Source: an uncultured Burkholderiales bacterium
GTDB taxonomy: Bacteria; Pseudomonadota; Gammaproteobacteria; Burkholderiales; Burkholderiaceae_E
Assembly: GCA_903898725.1 (NCBI GenBank)
Contig: CAIUGQ010000170.1
Location: 1 to 7,578 of the forward strand
DNA length: 7,578 nt
Direction: 5' to 3'
Shown here: positions 1 through 5,052 of the stretch, one piece after another
How positions within the stretch are numbered: position 1 is the first letter of the stretch
How the letters are laid out: each line of letters begins with the position of its first letter
Translations under genes and position numbers: made by a program
Notes under the pieces: model-generated
The model's database searches: none
Told to the model about the DNA's origin: nothing
Seen by the model: the letters and a program-made list of their open reading frames with translations, nothing else

Positions 1-90
1 GAGCGCGCGCGCGGCCACGTTGGCCCGCGCCTGCGGCCCCCAGTCGACCATCACCCAGGCGTCACCGCAGGGCTCGACCCGGATCGGCAT
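1..90 (-). CDS. N-terminus of a KipI/PxpB-like carboxyltransferase-domain protein (partial)
   Basis: Only the first 30 codons are in the window; the gene runs off the left edge. The visible peptide begins MPIRVEPCGDAWVMVDWG and continues with an Asn-Val-Ala-Ala stretch. The order Pro-x-Gly-Asp, a short hydrophobic strand, Gly, then a helix with Asn resembles the opening strand-turn-helix of KipI/PxpB proteins (5-oxoprolinase subunit B, or allophanate hydrolase subunit 1-like), where a P-L-G-D motif sits in the same place. In that family the protein pairs with a PxpC/KipA-type subunit in ATP-dependent 5-oxoproline cleavage or a related carboxyltransfer. I chose the start at 90 because a GAGGGG Shine-Dalgarno lies 6 nt upstream and the family-like residues begin there. 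An in-frame ATG at 153 would add 21 Pro/Ala-rich residues and has no clear ribosome binding site. Partners would lie outside the window. The family call rests on 30 residues and is tentative. Confidence 0.45.
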   Translation of the reverse strand, partial: MPIRVEPCGDAWVMVDWGPQARANVAARAL

Positions 91-96
91 GGCCGA

Positions 97-102
97 CCCC
101 TC
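97..102 (-). promoter_or_regulatory. Shine-Dalgarno supporting the start at 90
   Basis: Read on the minus strand this is GAGGGG, 6 nt before the ATG at 90. It favours the internal ATG over the in-frame ATG at 153, which has no purine-rich stretch at the right distance. Confidence 0.5.
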
Positions 103-313
103 GGGCGGCACGGCCGCGGCGGGCGTCGGGGGCGGCGCGGGTGGGCGGTTCATCGAGGGCGGCGCATCGCCGGGACGGGCATCGACGGGCGGGGCATGGC
201 GGAGTCGGATCGGACGGAGCGAGGGTACGGATGACGCGGCAGCCCCGAGTATCGCGCCTGCGGGCGCCGCCGGGCATTCCGATCCGTGCGCAGCCAGGGC
301 GCGGCGACCGGGC

Positions 314-337
314 TGCGCGGGTCGTTCGCCCGTCGCG
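314..337 (-). terminator. GC-rich hairpin after the hydrolase gene (possible terminator)
   Basis: An imperfect stem lies 14-37 nt beyond the hydrolase stop. CGGG (318-321) pairs with CCCG (329-332) around a 7-nt loop, and three further pairs (315-317 with 334-336) follow across a one-base bulge. No T-run follows on the minus strand, so it is not a classical intrinsic terminator, and stems of this size are common by chance in such GC-rich DNA. The rest of the gene-free stretch 91-350 shows no gene or convincing promoter; a weak -10-like GATACT sits at 254-249 on the minus strand with no partner -35. Confidence 0.2.
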
Positions 338-350
338 CCCCGCCCGCCCC

Positions 351-1331
351 TCAGGCCGGTGCGACGAACCGGGCCAGGATCGAGGCGTGGCGCTGCGGCC
401 AGCCGCGCAGCGCGCTGTCGTCGCCGTCGAGCACGCTGCGCAGGAAGGCGCCGGTCAGCTCGCGGGTGGCGGACTTGACCTGTGCGTTCAGCTCGGCGCC
501 GCCGGTGCCGGCGCGATCGGTGAACATGCTGTGCGAGCCGCCGGTGAAGACCGCCAATGTCTTGCGGGGATTGCCGACCGCGTCGAACACGGCGACGCGG
601 TCCTCGGCGCCGCTGTAGTAGCCCGGGATGCGGATCACGTCCTCGGTGGCGGTGATGTGCAGGCTGGGAATGCGGATCGGCTCGAGGATGCGGCGCGGCG
701 AGGCCTCGCCGTAGAACGGCGGTGCGGAGATCACGATCGCCGCGCGCAGCCTCGGCTCGTGCAGGTCGATTTCGCGGCCGTCGCGCTCGACGCGCGCGCC
801 TGCCGCCAGCAGCGTGGTGTTCGCCCCGTACGAGTGCCCGGCGGCGACGATGCGCCGGGCATCGATGCTCGCCCCGAGCGCGTCCGCCATCAGGCGGTCG
901 AGCGCGAAGCGCAGGTCGTTCACCCGCGCGATCGCCTCGGATGCCTGCGCGGCCTCCTGCAGCCGACCGATGAGCGCGAACGGACTGCCCGCGCCCCAGA
1001 CGCTGCGGTCGCTGCCGACATGCTGCAGGTGCAGGCTGGCGACGCCCTCGCTCGCCCAGTGGCTCCCGAGATAGCTGTAGCCGCGACGCGATCCGCCGAT
1101 GCCGTGCGAGAACACCGCCAGCGGCACCGGCCGGTCCGGGGACGCGGCACGCGGCAGGTACAGGCGCACCGGTACCGGCCGATCGCGTTCGGCATCGACC
1201 CAGTCGAGGTCGATCGCATCGAAGAGGCGTTCCTGGGCACGCAGCGGGCGGGCGCCCGGACCCGCGAAGAACGCGCCGAGGGCGGCCGTGGCCGAGGCGG
1301 CGAACAGGAGGGCGCGGCGACGCTGGAGCAT
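351..1331 (-). CDS. Secreted alpha/beta hydrolase, predicted dienelactone hydrolase (COG4188-like)
   Basis: A 326-residue protein. Residues 1-33 look like a Tat-type signal peptide: RRRALL at 4-9, a hydrophobic Ala/Leu core, and a likely cleavage site near ARPLRAQ, so the enzyme probably acts in the periplasm. The mature part is an alpha/beta hydrolase: a strand ending in F-S-H-G-I-G-G (74-80, the oxyanion-hole H-G), the nucleophile elbow G-H-S-Y-G (165-169, Ser167), a candidate acid in T-A-T-E-D (Asp231), and the catalytic His in G-G-S-H-S (His267). This order and length fit the predicted dienelactone hydrolases and PAF-acetylhydrolase-like esterases. The substrate cannot be told from sequence; an ester or small acyl group is likely. 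The ATG at 1331 was chosen because the signal peptide starts there, although its ribosome binding site is weak. The open frame extends upstream to 1679 but that part is Arg-rich, lacks protein-like character and overlaps msrA. The gene is divergent from msrA. Fold and triad are clear; true dienelactone hydrolysis is not supported. Confidence 0.88.
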   Translation of the reverse strand: MLQRRRALLFAASATAALGAFFAGPGARPLRAQERLFDAIDLDWVDAERDRPVPVRLYLPRAASPDRPVPLAVFSHGIGGSRRGYSYLGSHWASEGVASLHLQHVGSDRSVWGAGSPFALIGRLQEAAQASEAIARVNDLRFALDRLMADALGASIDARRIVAAGHSYGANTTLLAAGARVERDGREIDLHEPRLRAAIVISAPPFYGEASPRRILEPIRIPSLHITATEDVIRIPGYYSGAEDRVAVFDAVGNPRKTLAVFTGGSHSMFTDRAGTGGAELNAQVKSATRELTGAFLRSVLDGDDSALRGWPQRHASILARFVAPA

Positions 1332-1421
1332 GACGGATCCGAGGAGGAGGTGCCCGCGACAGGCTTGGGCTTCGCGGTCTGTCGCAGGCGCGGCGCGAGC
1401 CTGACTGTACCCTGACGCGTC

Positions 1422-1445
1422 GCAGGTGCGCGAGGGTGCACCTGC
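1422..1445. promoter_or_regulatory. Perfect 8-bp inverted repeat in a divergent spacer (candidate operator)
   Basis: GCAGGTGC (1422-1429) and GCACCTGC (1438-1445) are perfect inverted copies separated by GCGAGGGT. The element lies inside the 176-bp spacer between the divergent hydrolase and msrA genes, 91 bp upstream of the hydrolase start and 62 bp upstream of the msrA start. Dyads of this size in divergent spacers are often dimeric-regulator sites. No T-run follows, so a terminator is unlikely. No convincing -35/-10 pair was found on either strand; a weak TACAGT (1409-1404, minus strand) lies between the dyad and the hydrolase. The regulatory role is inferred from symmetry and position alone. 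Confidence 0.4.
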
Positions 1446-1496
1446 CCCCCGGATGAAAGTCCGCCGCGTGCGCCGCGACGACCGACACCGCCGCCG

Positions 1497-1502
1497 AAGG
1501 AG
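1497..1502 (+). promoter_or_regulatory. Shine-Dalgarno of msrA
   Basis: AAGGAG lies 5 nt before the ATG at 1508. This strong site fixes the msrA start at the beginning of the export signal, rather than at a codon nearer the catalytic domain. Confidence 0.75.
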
Positions 1503-1507
1503 CCGAG

Positions 1508-2221
1508 ATGGATCGCACCGCCGCCCGCCCCCCGTCCCTACCGACCGCCCTCGGGGCGCCGACGGGCGCCGTCTCGCGCAGGCACGCCGCGTTCGCCTTC
1601 GCGCTTGCGTTCGCCGCGGCCGGGCTCGCGGGGCACGCGGCGCCTGCCGCCGCACAAGGGTCGGCGCCTGTCGCCGCACAAGGGTCGGCGCCTGCCGCCA
1701 CCGCGCGCGCGATCTTCGCCGGCGGCTGCTTCTGGTGCGTGGAGGCCGATTTCGACAAGGTGCCGGGCGTGCTGTCGACCACCTCGGGCTACATCGGCGG
1801 CCGCACGCCGAACCCGACCTACGAGCAGGTCTCGCGCAACACCACGGGCCACGCCGAGGCGGTCGAGATCGCCTTCGATCCCACGAAGGTGAGCTACGAG
1901 ACGCTGCTCGCCAAGTACTGGCGCACCATCGACCCGACCACCGTCGACCGGCAGTTCTGCGACACCGGCTCCCCGTACCGGACCGCGATCTTCGCGACCG
2001 ACGCGGCCCATCTCGAGGCAGCCCGCCGATCGCTCGCGGAAGTCCAGCGCACCAAGCCCTTCGCCGAGCCGATCGTCACCCGCATCGAGCAGGCCGGCCC
2101 GTTCTACCCGGCCGAGGCCTACCACCAGGACTACTACCTGAAGAACCCGGTGCGCTACCGCTACTACCGCAGTTCCTGCGGCCGCGACGCGCGGCTCGAG
2201 GCGCTGTGGGGGCGGCCCTGA
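1508..2221 (+). CDS. msrA: Peptide-methionine (S)-S-oxide reductase with export signal
   Basis: A 237-residue MsrA, which reduces the S-epimer of methionine sulfoxide in proteins and so repairs oxidative damage. The catalytic domain (about 68-237) has G-G-C-F-W-C (72-77) with nucleophile Cys74, the G-Y-I-G-G and N-P-T-Y motifs (Tyr105), G-H-A-E (Glu117), and D-T-G-S-P-Y (Asp152, Tyr157). These match the catalytic residues of E. coli MsrA (Cys51, Tyr82, Glu94, Asp129, Tyr134) by motif order. Cys224 in the C-terminal S-S-C-G-R-D is the likely resolving cysteine, with the usual L-W-G end. Residues 1-47 form a signal-like segment, Arg-Arg at 24-25 then an Ala/Phe/Leu core, suggesting export, possibly by Tat. 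Between signal and enzyme is a Pro/Ala linker made by a tandem repeat. Many MsrA proteins are cytosolic, so the location is the odd feature. It is divergent from the hydrolase and followed 109 bp later by rlmJ. Confidence 0.95.
   Translation: MDRTAARPPSLPTALGAPTGAVSRRHAAFAFALAFAAAGLAGHAAPAAAQGSAPVAAQGSAPAATARAIFAGGCFWCVEADFDKVPGVLSTTSGYIGGRTPNPTYEQVSRNTTGHAEAVEIAFDPTKVSYETLLAKYWRTIDPTTVDRQFCDTGSPYRTAIFATDAAHLEAARRSLAEVQRTKPFAEPIVTRIEQAGPFYPAEAYHQDYYLKNPVRYRYYRSSCGRDARLEALWGRP
1642..1699 (+). repeat. 24-bp in-frame tandem repeat, about 2.4 copies, inside msrA
   Basis: Copy 1 (1642-1665) and copy 2 (1666-1689) differ by a single C/T change at their sixth base; a further 10 bases (1690-1699) match the start of copy 1 exactly. 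Being 24 bp, each unit adds eight residues without shifting frame: APAAAQGS, APVAAQGS, then APAA. It sits between the signal peptide and the catalytic domain, so it changes linker length and not the enzyme. The near identity of the copies points to a recent duplication or slippage event. Confidence 0.9.
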
Positions 2222-2330
2222 GCCGGGCCCGATGGCACCGCGCTAGACTGCGCGTTCGCAGGCCGCCCGCCCCCCGCATCGGTGCCGCACCCGCGCCCCG
2301 ACGGCGGGCCGGCGTCCCGCACCGGAACCC

Positions 2331-3191
2331 ATGTTCAGCTACCGCCACGCCTTTCACGCCGGCAACCATGCCGACGTGCTCAAGCACGTCGTGCTCGTGC
2401 ACCTGCTGCGCCACCTCGCCACCAAGGACACGCCGTTCTGGGTGATCGACACCCACGCCGGCGCGGGCGTCTATGCCCTCGACGGCGAATGGGCGACCAA
2501 GCGCAGCGAGTTCGCCGACGGCATCGCACGGCTCTGGGGCCGCGAGGACCTGCCCGAGCCGGTCATGGACTACCTCGCGACGGTGCGCGCCGAGAATCCG
2601 GACGGCGAGCCGCGCACCTATCCCGGCTCGCCGCTGATCGCGCTGCGCCACCTGCGCGATGCCGACCGGTTGCGGCTCTTCGAGCTGCACGGCAACGAGG
2701 GCGTGGCCCTCGCGCAGAACATCGCGACCCTCGGTCGCGAGGCCACGCGGCGCACGATCATCGACGCCGCCGACGGCTTCGCGGGCCTGCGCAAGTGGCT
2801 GCCGCCACCGCCGCGGCGCGCGCTCGTGCTGATCGACCCGTCGTACGAGGACAAGCGCGACTACGTCCGCGTGGTCGACACGCTGCTCGATGCGCTCGGG
2901 CGCTTCGCCACCGGCTGCTATGCGATCTGGTACCCGAAGGTGCAGCGCCGCGAGCCGGCGGAGATGGCGCGCCGGCTCACCCGCCTGCCAGACCTGCGCT
3001 GGCTGCATGCGACGCTCACGGTCCGCGCGCCGTCGGCCGACGGGCTCGGCCTGCACGGCAGCGGGATGTTCGTCGTCAACCCGCCCTGGACGCTGAAGGC
3101 GGCGATGGCCGCGACGCTGCCGGTGCTGGCCGACGCGCTGGCGCAGGACGACGCCGCGGGCTGGTCGCTCGACACCGGCGGGCCGCTCTAG
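2331..3191 (+). CDS. rlmJ: 23S rRNA (adenine(2030)-N(6))-methyltransferase RlmJ
   Basis: A 286-residue protein, close to the E. coli RlmJ length (about 280). RlmJ methylates N6 of A2030 in 23S rRNA using S-adenosylmethionine in the cytoplasm. The start reads MFSYRHAFHAGNHADVLKH, almost the E. coli opening, with conserved Lys18 and His19. The SAM-binding motif I is D-T-H-A-G-A-G (40-46), followed by the family motifs Y-P-G-S-P-L-I (97-103) and E-L-H (118-120). Motif IV is D-P-S-Y (169-172) where E. coli has D-P-P-Y; the catalytic Asp169 is kept. The C-terminal part holds R-F-A-T-G-x-Y-A-x-W-Y-P (191-202) and S-G-M-x-V-V-N-P-P-W (244-253), both diagnostic. The ATG at 2331 matches the family start exactly; the ribosome binding site is weak (GGAA). 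The gene follows msrA on the same strand and converges on the Bug-protein gene. Confidence 0.96.
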   Translation: MFSYRHAFHAGNHADVLKHVVLVHLLRHLATKDTPFWVIDTHAGAGVYALDGEWATKRSEFADGIARLWGREDLPEPVMDYLATVRAENPDGEPRTYPGSPLIALRHLRDADRLRLFELHGNEGVALAQNIATLGREATRRTIIDAADGFAGLRKWLPPPPRRALVLIDPSYEDKRDYVRVVDTLLDALGRFATGCYAIWYPKVQRREPAEMARRLTRLPDLRWLHATLTVRAPSADGLGLHGSGMFVVNPPWTLKAAMAATLPVLADALAQDDAAGWSLDTGGPL

Positions 3192-3195
3192 CGAC

Positions 3196-3212
3196 CGGGC
3201 CGCCGGCGCCCG
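3196..3212. terminator. Short GC hairpin between convergent genes (possible shared terminator)
   Basis: In the 25-bp gap between the rlmJ and Bug-protein stops, CGGGC (3196-3200) pairs with GCCCG (3208-3212) around a 7-nt loop. Being a hairpin on both strands, it could end both transcripts. No T-run follows on either strand, so support comes mainly from its position. Confidence 0.3.
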
Positions 3213-3216
3213 CGGC

Positions 3217-4233
3217 TCACTCCTGCTGGATCCCAGCCTCGCGCATCGCCCGCGAGAACACGCCGAGCTGGTCGCGCACGATGCCGGCGAGCTCGTCCGG
3301 CGAGGACGGCAGCGGCAGCAGTCCGAGCTTGTCGAACTGTTCGACCACGTCCGGGCGGCGCATCACGACGTTGAAGTCGCGCGAGATCCGGTCGACCAGC
3401 TCGCGCGGCAGCTTCGCCGGACCGAACAGCCCGCCCCACGGCGAGATGTTGACCAGCGGCTGGCCGGCCTCGGTCATCGTCGGCACCTCGGGGAACGCCC
3501 GGGTGCGCTGCGGCAGCAGCACCGCGAGCAGCCGGAACTTGCGCTCGAGCAGCTGCGGCAGCACCGCCGGCGTCGCGAACATCGCCTGCACGCGGCCGCC
3601 GACCAGATCGATCACCGCCTGCGCCTCGCCCTTGTACGGGACGTGCGTCATCTCGAGCTTGTTGCTCGCGACGAGCTGGGCACTGGCGAGGATGCCGGTG
3701 CTGTTGCCGCTCGCGTAAGCGAGCTTGCCCGGGTTGGCCTTCACGTACGCCACGAACTCGGCGAGCGTGTTCGCGGGCACGGTGGGCGCCACGGCGAAGT
3801 AGAAGGTGAACACGCAGACGTTGGAGATCGGCGTGAAGTCGGCGACCGGATCGTAGGGCGGGTTCTTGCGGATCGAGGGCGTGTACGACATCGAGGTCGC
3901 GGTGCCGAAGTACAGCGCGTGGCCGTCGGCCGGCGACTTGATCACCTCGAGCGCGGCGACCGCGCCGTCGGCGCCGGCGCGGTTCTCGACCGGGACCGGC
4001 TTGCCGAAGAGGCTGGAGAGCTGCACGGCGACCGCACGCGCGCCGAGGTCGGCGGCACCGCCGGCCGGGAACGGCACGACGAAGCGCACCGGACGCGAGG
4101 GCCAGTCGGACTGCGCGCGGACGCCGCCGGGCAGCGCGGCACCCAGGGCGAGCGCGCCGCCCGCGGCGAGCACGCGGCGGCGCGGGGCCGCCGCTTCGGG
4201 TTGGACGACGGGCGGCTGCGAAACATCGGTCAT
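3217..4233 (-). CDS. Bug/TctC-family periplasmic solute-binding protein
   Basis: A 338-residue protein of the usual length for the Bug family (tripartite tricarboxylate transporter substrate receptors). These periplasmic proteins bind carboxylates and related small organic ligands, and feed a TctA/TctB membrane pair or act as stand-alone sensors. Residues 1-41 form a Tat-like signal: R-R-R-V-L-A at 18-23, an Ala/Gly/Leu core, and a cleavage site near V-R-A-Q. The mature start carries the family hallmark W-P-S-R-P-V-R-F-V-V-P-F-P-A-G-G (44-59), then D62 and R66, then V-E-N-R-A-G-A-D-G (82-90), P-A-D-G (101-104), V-P-Y-K-G (198-202), and the V-P-T-M-T-E-A-G segment (250-257). The usual N-R-P-G-A-G-G loop reads N-R-A-G-A-D-G here, which may affect ligand preference. 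No tctA or tctB is in the window, so it looks like one of the many orphan copies typical of Burkholderiales. The ligand cannot be inferred. Confidence 0.93.
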   Translation of the reverse strand: MTDVSQPPVVQPEAAAPRRRVLAAGGALALGAALPGGVRAQSDWPSRPVRFVVPFPAGGAADLGARAVAVQLSSLFGKPVPVENRAGADGAVAALEVIKSPADGHALYFGTATSMSYTPSIRKNPPYDPVADFTPISNVCVFTFYFAVAPTVPANTLAEFVAYVKANPGKLAYASGNSTGILASAQLVASNKLEMTHVPYKGEAQAVIDLVGGRVQAMFATPAVLPQLLERKFRLLAVLLPQRTRAFPEVPTMTEAGQPLVNISPWGGLFGPAKLPRELVDRISRDFNVVMRRPDVVEQFDKLGLLPLPSSPDELAGIVRDQLGVFSRAMREAGIQQE

Positions 4234-4238
4234 CGGGT

Positions 4239-4244
4239 CTCCTC
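4239..4244 (-). promoter_or_regulatory. Shine-Dalgarno of the Bug-protein gene
   Basis: Read on the minus strand this is GAGGAG, 5 nt before the ATG at 4233. It decides that start over in-frame upstream codons such as the ATG at 4296, which would place an Arg/Pro-rich stretch ahead of the signal peptide. Confidence 0.7.
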
Positions 4245-4340
4245 GTGGTGGTCGCGGGCTCGGTGCCCGTCGTGATCGGCCGGCCGGTGGGACACGGCTC
4301 GCCATCCCGTAGGAGTACCCGAATTCCGCGGTCGCGTCAC

Positions 4341-4360
4341 GCCCCCGCGTGCGCAGGGGC
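4341..4360 (-). terminator. GC hairpin downstream of the ABC ATPase gene (possible terminator)
   Basis: GCCCC (4341-4345) pairs with GGGGC (4356-4360) around a 10-nt loop, 26-45 nt beyond the ABC ATPase stop. There is no T-run on the minus strand. The remaining spacer up to the Bug-protein start at 4233 shows no recognisable promoter hexamers. Confidence 0.25.
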
Positions 4361-4385
4361 CCCGAGACGGGTAGCCGTTGGCCGT

Positions 4386-5012
4386 TCAGTCGCCGAGATC
4401 GATGCGTGCCGACAGCGGCAGCGACACCATCGCGTCCGGGCACTCGTGGTCGGCGACGACCCAGGCGCGCGAGCGATGCACGGCGGCCTCGGCGAGCAGT
4501 TCGCCCAGCACGTCGCGCGACGGGCCGTCGAGCGCCGCGAACGGCGTATCGAGCAGGGTCACCGGCGCGCCGCCCGCAAAGGCGGCGACCAGTGCGAGCT
4601 TGCGCCGGGTGCCGCTCGACAGTCGGAACAGCTCCTTGTCGAGATGGGCGTCGAGCGCGAAGGCCGCGACGAGCGCCGCGGCGCGGGCCTCGTCCCACGG
4701 CGCGAGCGAGGCGCGGCGCGCAACGAGCCAGTCGCGTGCCTTCAGGCCGTCGTCCGCGGCATTCGTCGCGTCGGCGAACCAAGGCGTGCCGGCAGGCACC
4801 TTCACGAACCCGCTGCGTGGCGCCTGCAGGCCCGCGAGCAGCCGCAGCAGCGTGGTCTTGCCGCGGCCGTCGCCGCCGCGCACCAGGGACAGCCCCGGGC
4901 GCAGCACGATCGACAGGCCCTCGAAGACGACGTGCCCGGGGCCGCCGGCGCCGAGATCGTCGGCGACGAGCAGCACCGGGCCGGGATCGTCGTGATCGGG
5001 GCGGGCATCCAT
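4386..5012 (-). CDS. Small ABC-transporter ATP-binding protein with altered Walker B
   Basis: A 208-residue single nucleotide-binding domain, short for a complete ABC ATPase and similar in size to CcmA-type subunits. Walker A is G-G-D-G-R-G-K-T-T (46-54). The signature is L-S-S-G-T-R-R-K (131-138) in place of LSGGQ. Walker B is V-T-L-L-D-T-P (151-157) followed by the D-loop A-L-D (160-162), and the H-switch is His189 in V-A-D-H-E. Two things are unusual. The residue after the Walker B aspartate, normally the catalytic Glu of D-E-P, is Thr156. No obvious Q-loop glutamine appears between Walker A and the signature. ATP binding looks intact while hydrolysis may be weak. No permease gene is in the window, so the substrate is unknown. 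The ATG at 5012 gives a normal N-terminus; its ribosome binding site is poor. It starts 40 bp after the lipoprotein stop on the same strand, which suggests read-through from that gene. Confidence 0.88.
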   Translation of the reverse strand: MDARPDHDDPGPVLLVADDLGAGGPGHVVFEGLSIVLRPGLSLVRGGDGRGKTTLLRLLAGLQAPRSGFVKVPAGTPWFADATNAADDGLKARDWLVARRASLAPWDEARAAALVAAFALDAHLDKELFRLSSGTRRKLALVAAFAGGAPVTLLDTPFAALDGPSRDVLGELLAEAAVHRSRAWVVADHECPDAMVSLPLSARIDLGD

Positions 5013-5052
5013 GCCCCGATCGTAGCGCGCGGCGAGGGTGCGCCGCCCGCCC

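Noticed and set aside
254..267. Small perfect hairpin (5-bp stem, 4-nt loop) in the left intergenic region
   Set aside because: It is too short to stand out in such GC-rich DNA and has no T-run or gene-related position.
141..1415. A 424-codon open frame on the plus strand, antisense to the hydrolase gene
   Set aside because: It is Arg/Ala-rich with no motif or ribosome binding site, and it mirrors a clear hydrolase on the other strand. Long antisense frames are expected where third positions are nearly always G or C.
1332..1679. Extension of the hydrolase to an upstream start at 1679
   Set aside because: It would overlap the start of msrA and add an Arg-rich stretch before an evident signal peptide that begins at 1331.
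2231..2248. A sigma-54-like TGGCAC upstream of rlmJ
   Set aside because: The -24 half fits but the required GC of the -12 element is missing at the right distance (CTAGAC). The TAGACT there is also only a weak -10 with no -35.
2076..3056. A 326-codon minus-strand open frame opposite rlmJ
   Set aside because: rlmJ is certain from its motifs, and this frame has no protein-like features.
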